Part shown: in pieces, positions 46,225-57,084 of the stretch
Layout of the letters: every line of letters starts with the position of its first letter
Position numbering within the stretch: position 1 is the stretch's first letter
The notes under the pieces: generated by a model
Database searches by the model: none
What the model saw: the letters and a program-made list of their open reading frames with translations, nothing else
Told to the model about the DNA's origin: nothing
Program-made: the position numbers and the translations under genes
Assembly (NCBI GenBank): GCA_036417435.1
Contig: CM070905.1
Location: forward strand, 66,295,092-66,359,091
DNA length: 64,000 nt
Source: Inia geoffrensis
Taxonomy: Eukaryota; Chordata; Mammalia; Artiodactyla; Iniidae
Direction of reading: 5' to 3'

Positions 46225-49200
46225 ATTTACTTTTTAATCTGTCTTGATACCTTTTAATACATCATCTACAGATGGAGCCCAGAGTACAATGGAAATCTGG
46301 TGAGTTCACATGCTGTTACCTGCTGAACTGCATAAAGGATATCATAGGTTTAGATTCTTATTTCTCAAGCTAAATGTGATGTTAACCTTAATCCAAAATG
46401 TGATGATTAGATGCAGACCTTTGCAAAGCTACAGATGTGACAACAGGGATAATATTTAAGATGCCAACGACCATATAATTAATACAAATGATAGAGAACG
46501 AGACACTCACCATAGACTCCGCTTTCACTTTTATAGAATCCATGGTTATATTGAGTTACGTTTTTAACAGATATTCTTAAACTTCCTAGGAAAAATAGGC
46601 TCACTTTATAATTTGTCATATTTATTTTATTGGCTACTGCTAACTATTGACTGATTTGATACAAAATGGTCATTGTATGTTAATTTGCAAGATTTACAGT
46701 GAACGGACATATACTCCTCTTCATTTAGAGACAGAACTGCTCTAGCATTAATACAAAAACTCTGTCAAGAATTTCCCCCCCATTTTCCTCTACCTGTTAC
46801 CAGTGATAGCCAAATGTTAGAGAATCAGAATCTATGCACTTAAAAGAAGCAACACATACCTAGCCCAAATGAAAAATTCAGTTCCAAAAATTCAGTATTC
46901 AAACTTTAGAATCAGCTGGTTAACCTGTTTCCTAGAATCTATGTTACATTTCCAAGGGGCAGAATCAGCAGAATGTAAGTACACATATTGCTGTACACAC
47001 ACACACACACACACACACATGTACTATGCATGTAATCTTAGAAGAGGAAACATTCCTATTATATTCACTAGTTTTTGGATGTCACAGTCATACATATACT
47101 AGGTTGATATTTTGGGCTCAGAAGAAGTAATGTCTTCTAGAAGTGTTGACATTTTTATATGGATAGCTTTTAGAGTAAAGCTCAATTTACACATACTGCT
47201 TTGAACATAATCTGTCTTTCTGTTTTTTCTCTGAGTTAGCACAGACGGCCCACATGGTCACATCAATATGTAAATCAAGGAAAGTTCGTGCTACTTTTTT
47301 GTTCACTGTGGTTGGATTGCTTCATATGATCTTCTGAAAGGTTCGTATATCACCACTTCAATTCATCAGGAGTTCTTCTGAAATGTCAGTATCACTAAAA
47401 TTGAGCACAGAGCTTTTTATTTTCTACAAATGTTGTCTCAAGGTAGCATCAGCTAGATCTCAGACAAGGAAAAATATTGTTTGATTAAGCTTTTGATATC
47501 TCTCATAAACAAAGGACATGAAAAAAAAAAACCCAAAGGACAGAAATTGATCTTGTATCATGGACAGCCTGAACTGTCATAGTAAAGCTAAAGAAGATAA
47601 ATGATGGCGTTGGAGTTTTAACTCATTGCTGATTGGTTTCTAGCTGCTATAAATCTTTCCTTTTAAGAATTTATCCTTGGAAAGATCAGGAAAATAGTAA
47701 CAAATATATCATTCTCCAACAGATTGCTACCTATTTTCATTTTGAGTCCACAGTGCCTCCAGAAATATAAAGGTATAGAGGGGTCTTGTGTTGGAATAGG
47801 ATCTCTTTGTATGTGAAATAGATATTGAAAAAAATGGATATTGGAAAAAAAAACACTGAAGAAGGCACAGATCACTGTCAAAATGTCTGAACACTGTAAA
47901 TGTTTACTTAAATGTATTGAAACAATTTGGTCTTCAAAATTGGCTAAATAATATCAGGCTTTCATGATTTTTTTATTGTTATTATGTGTGTTCTGAACTA
48001 TGATTTGGAGTTGTATTCTTTTTATATTTCAGAATAAGAAATTGCTCAGCTATGTAGAAAGTGTGACTCAGTGTGTCTGAAGTGTATCAGTTTGTGTATA
48101 TGGAGATCAAAACATATTTCTACCTTTGTCATGCATTGTCTGGTTAAATTTAGGTAAGTTATCTAACACCTCAAGACATATTTTCCTATCTCTACAATAG
48201 AGATAATTCTATCTTCTAAAAATATTAGAAAATTTTAAGAAATTAAATGAGCTTTTTGAACTCGGTATTTTGGTAAAAGTGTATTATTTAATTACACCCC
48301 ACTTACTTATAAATTATTTTATAATATCTCAATTTGGGGGAATACATTTATTTTTATTTCCACATTTTCTGCTGTGAGCTACTTTTCCTGATTACATCCA
48401 TGTCACAAGGAATGTTATACATCTGAAGGTGGGCTACAGTCCATTTCAAGATCGAGATAGAATGCATGTGTCTTACTTTTATTAGTACACCATTCTAATT
48501 ACTTCTCTCTGACTCTTGGACTATAAGCCTTTCTTCCTTAGTCTGCTTCTGTTTTGTAATTTAACATTTACTCAATTGCAATGAAAAAATTAAAATGTCC
48601 CTTTCCCAAATTTGCCTCTATTCTATTTTCTTAGATACATATATGTCATATTCAACCAGTTCAGAGCAGTTATTTACATTTTGCAGCTTTATACAATTTT
48701 CAAAAGTGTTGCATCCTTAATTTCCTGTTGGTTTAAACTGCTCCATGGTACAATGAAAGCTGAATTTTAGTGATGTGGTAAGGAGATAGTGAAGTCTTCA
48801 ATTACACAGTCTCTTTGAGAAATTGAGCTCTCCTCTACCTCCTCATTCACTGATTGTCTGAGACACAAATTATAATTTGCACATGGAAAGACCTTCAAAG
48901 TAGAATTATAATAAACATTATGACTCAGCTGGGGTGGGAGAAGTTGAGAACAGTTGTCTCAAAAACAGGATATTAATCCAATATATTAATCAGTGGATCA
49001 AGAAATCTTATCCTGTGTCCTACATGGGACAAAGCTCATGCAAAGGCAGCTCAGCTAATTCAAGGTTTTGGAAGAAACTTTCAAGATTTTGGCAGAAGAT
49101 GAGTCTGAAAATGTTGACAAAATCAAAATTGTAGATAATTCATTTTTTCCTATTCACTTGTTTTGCTTATGAGGAAATGTAAGATCAGAAAACTGAAATG

Positions 49201-50520
49201 ATCTACACAAGTTCTGCCAGTTTTTACTCATTTAAACCTTGAATAAGTCACTTAGTCTTTAGGATTCCAAAATATCCTTCCCTATATAATGGGGATTTTT
49301 GTGATGGAATCTGATTCACTTCCTCTTACCAATAAGGTTTTTATGAGTCCTAAGAAATTCTATACCTTTCCAGAACTGAGTTGTGTCTCATTTTCCACAT
49401 AAAAATTCAGTAACAATATTTACTGAATGCTTACTACTAAGTTTTATTTGCTGCTTGCTGCCTTAGTCCCATGACATCCAGATGCAGTCAGATATGATAA
49501 CAATCCAGTTATCATATCCTTTTCAATGCCGTCACTCAATAGATATAACCCAGTCTCAGAGAGGTAATTTAGGACGCTAAGCTGTATACTGTGCAAATCC
49601 CATTTCTTCTCCTTCACCCCAGGATCGTGACACTGGTCTAGAGTCTGGAATTGAGATGAAGCCTCTTCACCTGTACCCAGAATTGAGAATAGACCCTAGG
49701 GCGATGGGGCAAGGAAAACACCATTCACTCGACAGAGTCATGGTTTGTAGACAAGGAAGATGGCAGGTCCAGGCACCAAAGGCAAACCGATGTACTGGTC
49801 ACAAAACAAGCATTTTAGAAGAGATAGAGATGGGATAAATCTTGGATATCTGTGACGTATAGAAAATGGGTGGGAAGGTCACCTGATGGTATCAGAGGAA
49901 TGCTACACAGGTGGCACTGACATGTGCTTTCATGGGCTAGTAGGCTTTAAAAACCATGAATGGTGTGGACAGTGGGTGGCAAGTCCAGTTCTTTGCTTTT
50001 CTATTTTCTATACTTTTATAATCTTATTTCTTATTGAAAACATTTCAACTGTCTTATCGAAAATATTAACAGAATCAATATTTTCTTGCTGAGGTAAATA
50101 AAATAAGACACTTAATAGTATTAATAAGTAGTTACCATGTGTTGAGTGCTTAGTATGACCTAGCCACTGAACCAAACAGTTTGAGCACCATATATTAGTT
50201 ATGAAGTAGTAACGATTTATTTACACCTTACATGTGGTGTAACTAATTTTCGGCAAGGTTATATGAACATATCTTTGCAATAAAGGGAGAAAAATCATTT
50301 TAACGCCTATGTAATTACACCCTCTGTGGTTTGAAGTTTCTGTACCATCTACCTTTTGAAGGGATATTCTTCAGCATGAGCAGACATGAGGTAGGCATAT
50401 GGATTGAATATGCACTACTTTTATCACTGGGGTTTGCTGACCCTTAGGTCAGAATTTTACCAAGAGGACTGAAAATATGAGAGATCATTTAGGGTAATGA
50501 AGGATTCTTATACCAAGTTA
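46225..50520. other. AT-rich non-coding with MIR traces and (CA)n
   Basis: (CA)n at 46,995-47,019. MIR-like traces at about 48,150-48,270, 49,400-49,570 and 50,120-50,300 ('taccatgtgttgagtgctta'). No gene recognised. The short frames here have no protein-like features. Confidence 0.45.
46995..47019. repeat. (CA)n microsatellite
   Basis: About twelve CA units. Confidence 0.95.
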
Positions 50521-50528
50521 GGTTTCAG

Positions 50529-50880
50529 GGGCTTCCCTGGTGGCGCAGTGGTTAAGAATCCGCCTGCCAATGCATGGGACACGGGTTCGAGCCCTGGTCC
50601 AGGAAGATCCCCCATGCCGCGGAGCAACTAAGCCCGTTTGCCACAACTACTGAGCCTGTGCTCTAGAGCCCGTGAGCCACAACTACTGAGCCTGCGTGCT
50701 ACAACTACTGAAGCCCACGTGCCTAGAGCCTGTGCTCCGCAACAAGAGAAGCCTCCGCAGTGAGAAGCCCGTGCACCGCAACGAAGAGTAGCCCCCGCTG
50801 CCACAATTAGAGAAAAACCCTTGCACAGCAATGAAGACCCAACGCAGCCAAAAATAAATAAATTTAAAAAAAAAAAAAAA
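50529..50880 (+). mobile_element. CHR-type SINE, long form
   Basis: Complete head 'gcttccctggtggcgcagtg', long body and an AAATAAATAAATTT plus A15 tail. Target duplication unclear ('ggtttcagg' / 'ggtcccagg'). Confidence 0.96.
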
Positions 50881-50884
50881 GGTC

Positions 50885-51455
50885 CCAGGAAATGATTTTC
50901 AAGTCTGGAGCTTGTGGGGCTGGGGTGGGGGTGGAGGATCAGGAAGGATTCATTCAAAGTGTCTTGGAATGATTATTATGAGGGAAAAAAAGAAACCGTC
51001 ACATCTGAGACTGGATACTTGTGCCAATAATAAGAAATAGTTGTCTGTCCCAAGAATGTGGCATTTGTCCTTAGGAAAAAACAAAAGACAAAAAGGAAAT
51101 AGTATTAACCTAAATAAAAAATATTTATAATCAGATGTTTGGCATAATTGAGTAAGCGTGAGAACTGAATAATGCCAATTTGGTAATTTTTACTGGGATG
51201 TAATTGGAAGACTTAACCATCATTCTGATCTTTGGATTTGCATTCCCTCAGTTTCAAATTCAGGGTACCAGATTCAAAAAGTACTCCCTCAATTTTTCTT
51301 CCTTAAGGAAAAAGTCTAGTGTTAGACTCTACTTAAGATCCCGAAATTGGCAGAAGGTCAGATTTCTCAGTGCTATATGTTTCTATCTGCAACATCATAT
51401 GGAGGAGGTATTTGACACCATCCACAAGGAAAAGGTAAGATTTGTGGTAGGAAAC
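50885..51455. other. Upstream flank of the taste-receptor pseudogene
   Basis: No recognised repeat or regulatory element. G-rich run at 50,913-50,936. Confidence 0.4.
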
Positions 51456-52380
51456 ATGGCCTCCTCTTTGTCACCTCATCTTCATGTTATCCTCATGTCA
51501 GCAGAATTTATCACAGGGATTTACAGTAAATGGATTTCTTATAATCATCAACTGTAATGAATGGGTCAAAAGCAGAAAGCTAACACCAATGCAACTCCTT
51601 TTCATATGCATAGGAATGTCTAGATTTGGTTTGCAGATGGTGTTAATGGTAAAGTGCTTTTCATGTTCTTTCCACTCTTTTAGAGAGTAAAATTTTATGG
51701 TTCAGCGATGATTTTTGGGGGATGTTTTTCAACTCTGTCAGTCTCTCGTTTGCCACCTGTCTCTCTGTATTTTACTGCCTCAAGATAACACACTTCACCC
51801 AGTACTGTTTTCTTTGGCTGAAATTCAGGATCTCAAAGTTAATGCCTTGACTGCTTCTGGGAAGCCTGCTGACCTCCGTGAGCATTGCAACTCTGTGTGT
51901 CAAGGTGGATTACCCTAAAAATGTGGGTATTGATGTCCTCCGGGATGCTATGCTAAAGAGGACTAAACTCAAGACAAAGAAGATTAATGAAGTGCTTCTT
52001 GTCAACTTGGCATTAATATTTCCTCTGGCCATATCTGTGAGGTGAACTGTTATGTTATTCATTTCTCTCTATAAACACGCTAATCGGATGCAAAATGGAC
52101 CTCTTGGTTTTAGAAACACCAGCACTGAAGCCCATATTAATACATTAAGATCAGTGATAACATTCTTTTGCTTCTTTATTTCTTATTTTGCTGCCTTCAT
52201 GGCAAATATGACATTCAGTATTCCTTATGGGAGTCGGTGCTTCTTTGTGGTGAAGGACATAATGGCAGCATATATCCCTCTGGCCATTCGGTTATAATTA
52301 TCTTGAGTAATTCTAAGTTCCAACAACCAATCAGGAGACTTCTCTGCCTCAGAAAGAATGAAGAGGAGGATCAATGTAAA
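51456..52380 (+). pseudogene. TAS2R2P: Bitter taste receptor (TAS2R) pseudogene, TAS2R2-like
   Basis: TAS2Rs are single-exon, roughly 300-residue seven-pass receptors for bitter compounds in taste cells. The remnant spans about 308 codons, the normal family length. Visible in order: N-terminus and TM1 ('MSAEFITG', then 'NGFLIIINCNEWVKSRKL'), TM2 ('SRFGLQMVLMV'), TM3 ('SVSLSFATCLSVFYCLKI'), TM4 region ('LLLGSLLTSVSIATLCVKV'), loop 2 ('YPKNVGIDVLRDA'), TM5 ('NEVLLVNLALIFPLAISV'), loop 3 ('HANRMQNGPLGFRNTSTEAH'), TM6 ('ITFFCFFISYFAAFMANM') and TM7 ('PSGHSVIIILSNSKFQQP'). Lesions: lost base near 51,516; frame breaks at about 51,680-51,715; TGA at 51,848 and 52,043; an extra AT near 52,271. The TAS2R family call is strong. 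The TAS2R2 assignment rests on recalled resemblance and is less sure. Confidence 0.88.
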
Positions 52381-52399
52381 ATATTTTGTACTTCCTTGT

Positions 52400-53474
52400 C
52401 ATGGTTTCAATGGACTTGTGTTTTGTTTTTGTTTATTGATGTGTTTTGTGTGCTCTCTCTCTCCCCTGGAAGCACTAATTTTGATGTTGGATGGATAAGA
52501 TATCTCTTTTTCCAGGATTTGTGTACTTAAAAATATTATGACAGTAACACATATGGATAACTAGTACTTGCATTGGAGTGCCAGTTGTGTTAGAAATCAG
52601 AAAAAAATACTAAGACTTCACTTGGCTGACCAAAGTAATTCTGTTATCTGTCTTCCCAGGTCATTGAGAACCTTCTGGTTTAGATGAGCAACATCACATT
52701 GATTTAGTCTAAGACTTGAAACAGTATAATAATTTGGCTATTTGATTGCACATAGCTATTTTCCAAGGAGAGTCATTAGTGTAATTATTTTAAACTGCAA
52801 ATTATATGTTGAAAGTGTATGTACGTCAGGGCAGTGTACTCAGATATACTGATTAAAGTCTTATTTTGCTAGATACACAGATTCAAGTCTTATTTTGCTT
52901 TTGATTTTAGTTACTAGTTAAGGTTGGTAAATGATAAGGTGCAAATAGAGCTGGCATATAAATACACAGTGTAGGGTCTCCATTTTTTTACGAGTTGAAG
53001 AAACATTTTTCAACCCCCTGAAGTGGGAAAGTCATACCGACATAGGATGTGAGGGAGGTTGCTGACAATGAAGTCCCAGCAGGAAATCACTCAACTGGTG
53101 TTTTAACTTCCCTTCTACTAGGAATATTGTCTGAGGTATGGCTGCAGCAAATGACTTGAAGATCTAAAGTAAAAGCTTTGAAATCTGTTGCTAGATTTGA
53201 ATTGATTCTGCTCTTTTTAAATCTTCAATTCTGTTGCTTTGGGGAAGAAAATATTTTTTGTAATATCCTACATCTCAGGATATCTGTTTGAATCTGTGAA
53301 ATCCTCACTGGCTCTTAAACAAACAAATAAAAAGCTAGGTAGCCATTTTAATTGTAAATAAATTGTAATTTAAATGGATTAAAAGTTGCCAGGATGGGGA
53401 AAAAAAAAAACTAGATATGTGTGTGAATATGTGCACATGTATGTGTGAATTTTTTTACTTTACAAAATATTTCC
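52400..53474. other. Non-coding downstream of the TAS2R pseudogene
   Basis: Near 52,857-52,895, 'aagtcttattttgct' occurs twice in close succession. No gene or confident repeat. Confidence 0.4.
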
Positions 53475-53485
53475 ACACACAATTT

Positions 53486-53694
53486 TTTTTTTTTTTTTTT
53501 TTTGGCGGTATGCGGGCCCCTCACTGTTGTGGCCTCTCCCGTTGCGGAGCACAGGCTCCGGACGCGCAGGCTCAGTGGCCACGCTCACGGGCCCAGCCGC
53601 TCCGCGGCATGCGGGATCCTCCCGGACCGGGGCACGAACTCGTGTCCCCTGCATCGGCAGGCGGACTCTCAACCACTGCGCCACCAGGGAAGCC
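53486..53694 (-). mobile_element. CHR-type SINE, short form, antisense
   Basis: T-tail of about 20, CpG-rich body and reversed head 'gcgccaccagggaagcccc'. Duplication 'cacacacaatt' at about 53,475-53,485 and 53,695-53,705. High CpG retention suggests a young copy. Confidence 0.95.
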
Positions 53695-53714
53695 CCACAC
53701 ACAATTCTTTATTT

Positions 53715-53885
53715 CATTCTCAGAACACTGTGTAAAGTAGGCAGTAGAATTATCTCAGTTTTACAGTTGAGAAATTAAGGTTTGGAGAGGTCATTATACA
53801 TGCCTAAGTCCACTCGACTACAGTCAAGTAGTGTAATTGGAATTCAAACCTGTTTCTTCTGTCACTAAAGTCAGTACCCTCTCTG
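53715..53885 (-). mobile_element. MIR-family SINE, antisense
   Basis: 'atctcagttttacagttgag', 'aaattaaggtttggagaggt', 'caagtagtgtaattggaatt' and 'caaacctgtttcttctgtca' are MIR in reverse. Confidence 0.85.
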
Positions 53886-53909
53886 TTTGGTTTTCTTTCC
53901 ATTATTCTT

Positions 53910-54492
53910 TTTTTTTTAAAATAAATTTATTTTATTTATTTATTTTTGGCTGCATTGGGTCTTCGTTGCTGCGTGCGGGCTTTCTCTAGTTGCAGCGAGC
54001 AGGGTCTACTCTTTTTTTTTTTTTTTTTTTGCGGTACGCGGGCCTCTCACTGCTGTGGCCTCTCCTGTTGCGGAGCACAGGCTCCGGACACGCAGGCCCA
54101 GCGGCCATGGCCCACGGGCCCAGCCGCTCCGCAGCACGTGGGATTTTCCCGGACCGGGGCACGAACCCGTGTCCCCTGCATTGGCAGGCGGACTCCCAAC
54201 CACTGCGCCACCAGGGAAGCCCAGGGTCTACTCTTCATTTTGGTGCACAGGCTTGTCACTGCGGTGGCTTCTCTTGCTGCGGAGCATGGGCTCTAGGCAT
54301 GCGGGCTTCAGTAGTTGTGTCATGTAGGCTTAGTAGTTGTGGCTTGCAGGCTCTAGAGCACAGGCTCAGTAGTTTTGGCGCACCGGCTTAGTTGCTCTGG
54401 GGCATGTGGGATTTTCCAGGACCAGGGCTCAAACCCGTGTACCCTGCATTGGCAGGCATATTCTTAACCACTGGGTCACCAGAGAAGTCCCT
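53910..54492 (-). mobile_element. CHR-type SINE, long form, antisense (outer)
   Basis: Two parts, 53,910-54,013 and 54,236-54,492, are joined once the inner SINE is removed. The tail is 'ataaatttattttatttatt' and the reversed head 'ctgggtcaccagagaagtcc'. Likely duplication 'attattctt' / 'ggtattctt' at 53,901 and 54,498. Older than the copy it contains. Confidence 0.93.
54014..54222 (-). mobile_element. CHR-type SINE, short form, antisense (nested)
   Basis: Inserted in the outer SINE with the perfect 13 bp duplication 'agggtctactctt' (54,001-54,013 and 54,223-54,235). CpG-rich and little mutated. Confidence 0.97.
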
Positions 54493-54499
54493 TTCCGGT

Positions 54500-55144
54500 A
54501 TTCTTTACAGACAACTTTAGATTCTGAAAGTCATGACAAGAAATGACGTTCAACCTATTACCTGTGACATCCTATGACATTTCTCTGTTATGTCCCTACA
54601 AAGTCAATTAAAAAATATTTCACAAATGTCTGAATTATTCTATTATTGGGTGAAATTATTTATTATCTATTTCATCTCATACTTGGTTTACTAACAGTCT
54701 GAAATGATGCACACATAGGTGCTCAATTTACATTTTATTATCCCTTGACTCTTATATGGTAGGGAAATTGCTGTACCAGTCTCACTTGTTATAGGTCAGG
54801 TGGGACTAAACTCTCTGCTGGGAAAATGGGTATTTACTATGTTTACATCTTGAATTTTGGCTAATTGTGTAACTGGAAACTACTCCTCAGATTATAACAC
54901 CGATTTGCAAGCTTTTTCATCATCCTGGGGGAGGCCACACCCCCTGGTCTCCTAGGCCAAGCTGAAAGTCTTATTTATGCTAGTGCCTGAATTACGCAGG
55001 GAATCGTGGCAGATATTTACATGGCGAGATCTGATATCATTTGGCCATTTATATCCTCTACTATGCTCATCTATTTTTTTTAATTCAAGAAATAATTTTA
55101 GTAATTTTTAAAAAATTGTAAAATAATACACAGTCAATGTAAAA
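54500..55144. other. Non-coding, nothing recognised
   Basis: No gene or confident repeat. Confidence 0.4.
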
Positions 55145-55160
55145 AATTGTGAAAATACAG

Positions 55161-55236
55161 GGGAATTCCTTTCTTTCACTGCCGAGGGCCTGGGTTCCAG
55201 AAGCCACACAGTGCAGTGAAAAAAAAAAAAAAAAAA
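55161..55236 (+). mobile_element. Small CHR/Bov-type SINE with internal deletion
   Basis: Head 'gggaattcctttctttcact', 'gccgagggcctgggttccag', then 'aagccacacagtgcagtg' and an A-tail. The 18 bp duplication 'aaaattg.gaaaatacag' (one mismatch) flanks it. Only about 60 bp of body remains. Confidence 0.85.
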
Positions 55237-55249
55237 ATTGGGAAAATAC

Positions 55250-55717
55250 AGACATATTAGAAGTGAACCTGATACAATCACAGGTAAAATTTTCATATAC
55301 ATTCTTTCAGGATTTGAAATATACATCATATAGACATATATAACTATATATATGTATGGGATGGGTATAATTTATTACATTATGAGGATCCTGCTGTATA
55401 TATACTTTATACTACATTTGCATTTAAATTACATGTGAGAAATTTGCATATTTTAACAGCTTAATAATGTTTTATTTTATGGTTGTAACTTTGTTTTTAA
55501 CCACTTTTCTATAATTAACCAGTATCTCCATTAACAAAAAGAACTATAGAGTTGAAAATAATGTTTACATTATTGAAGAAAAAAAGGAAGGAGCTCACCC
55601 AAACAAAACAAAACACATAAAAGGTGAAATAAAAGTTTACAATTAAAAAAAGGAGAATCTTTTATTATTAATAGTATTTATACATAAGTAAGAAAATTGG
55701 TACTAATGCCTTGAAAA
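55250..55717. other. AT-rich non-coding
   Basis: Nothing recognised apart from short AT runs. Confidence 0.4.
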
Positions 55718-55850
55718 ATTCTGGCATGGGAATCTCTTGGCATGAGGCCTGTTGGCATGGGAACCTTTTGTAATGATGCTATGGGCTGGGAATTCCTTGG
55801 AATGGGTTTCAGGCTAGGAATTCCTTGGAATGGGGCTGTGGCATAGCAAG
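55718..55850. repeat. Degenerate tandem repeat with 'gggaattccttggaatggg' units
   Basis: Five or so imperfect units built on 'ggcatgggaa..c.ttgg' and 'ggaattccttggaatggg'. The last two are close copies, and the unit itself is partly palindromic (GGAATTCC). Confidence 0.8.
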
Positions 55851-55964
55851 CATTCTAAGATTTCATAAACTCTGTATAAAAAGGCATCAATGCCTTTAAA
55901 ATGTATTTCAGTAGTTAGGTAATTTTCTATTCCAGAATTGCCTTTTTTTGTGTATATTATTTCA

Positions 55965-56100
55965 GGGATCCTCACAACCCTGATAGAGGATATTACCATC
56001 TGTGTTAAAGATGAAGAAATCTACACTTGAAGACACAATAGAATTGGTCTAGAAATATCTAGACCTGAGTCTCGCCTTCTAAATCTGAATACCATATTTT
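55965..56100 (-). mobile_element. Probable MIR fragment, antisense
   Basis: 'ggatcctcacaaccctgata', 'gttaaagatgaagaaatcta' and 'cctgagtctcgccttctaaa' fit MIR in reverse, moderately degraded. Confidence 0.6.
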
Positions 56101-56109
56101 TTTTCCTAA

Positions 56110-56285
56110 ACTTAATTGTGCATCAGTCACCTGGGAAACGTTTTATAATTGTAGATTCCCAGGCTTATTCTAGACATGCTGAATGTAGTCTCTGGAGATG
56201 GAGCCCAAGATTCTGGATAATAAACCACCCTGGGAAATTCTGATACAACTTTTTATGGACCAAGGTTTGTGACTCACTGCATCAC
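56110..56285 (+). mobile_element. MER5-like hAT fragment
   Basis: 'gcatcagtcacctgggaaac', 'attgtagattcccaggctta' and 'tttgtgactcactgcat' resemble MER5A/B. Degraded. Confidence 0.6.
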
Positions 56286-56515
56286 AGTATATTAATGCTA
56301 CTAATTGGAGCCTAAGAAATATATTCATTTCGAAATAAAGTCTTTCTTAGGAGAAATTTTAATGGCATTTAAATAATATTATTTTCCATTACAAAACATT
56401 CAAGTTATAACATCCTAACAGAACCAGGCTTGGATTAGCTCATCTAAGAATTTGCAAAGACTGATAGGTCATCTTTGCTAGTGTAATGTAATTGTCGACC
56501 AGTTATTTATCTTTT

Positions 56516-57069
56516 TTTTTTTTTAATAATAACGCTATGATGTGGGGGTTTGTTTGTTTGTTTGTTTTTTGTGGTACGCGGGCCTCTCACTGTTGTGGCC
56601 TCTCCCGTTGCAGAGCACAGGCTCCGGATGCGCAGGCTCAGCGGCCACGGCTCACGGGCCCAGCCGCTCCGCGGCATGTGGGATTTTCCCGGACCAGGGC
56701 ACGAACCCGTGTCCCCTGCATCGGCAGGTGGACTCTCAACCACTGCACCACCAGGGAAGCACCAATGGGTTTTTTTAAAAAATTAATTAATTTTTTTTTT
56801 ATTCATGGCTATGTTGGGTCTTCATTTCTGTGCAAGGGCTTTCTCTAGTTGTGGCAAGCGGGGGCCACTCTTCATCGCGGTGTGCGGGTCTCTCACTATT
56901 GTGGCCTCTCTTGTTGCGGAGCACAGGCGCCATACGCGCAGGCTCAGTAATTGTGGTTCACGGGCCCAGTTGCTCCGCAGCATGTGGGATCTTCCCAGAC
57001 CAGGGCTCGAGCCCGTGTCCCCTTCATTGGCAGGCAGATTCTCAACCACCGCGCCACCAGGGAAGACCA
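56516..57069 (-). mobile_element. CHR-type SINE, antisense (outer)
   Basis: The body at about 56,780-57,069 ends with reversed head 'ccaccgcgccaccagggaag'. The perfect 15 bp duplication 'agttatttatctttt' (56,501-56,515 and 57,070-57,084) encloses both this element and the inner copy, so the inner one landed in the tail of the outer. Confidence 0.93.
56551..56762 (-). mobile_element. CHR-type SINE, short form, antisense (nested)
   Basis: (TTTG)n-type tail, CpG-rich body from 56,571, reversed head 'ctgcaccaccagggaagcac' ending about 56,762. Its own duplication is not certain. Confidence 0.93.
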
Positions 57070-57084
57070 AGTTATTTATCTTTT

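Noticed and set aside
53445..54391. Several overlapping frames of 65-133 codons
   Set aside because: All fall within CHR SINEs, whose GC-rich consensus gives the same recurring peptides at every copy in the window.
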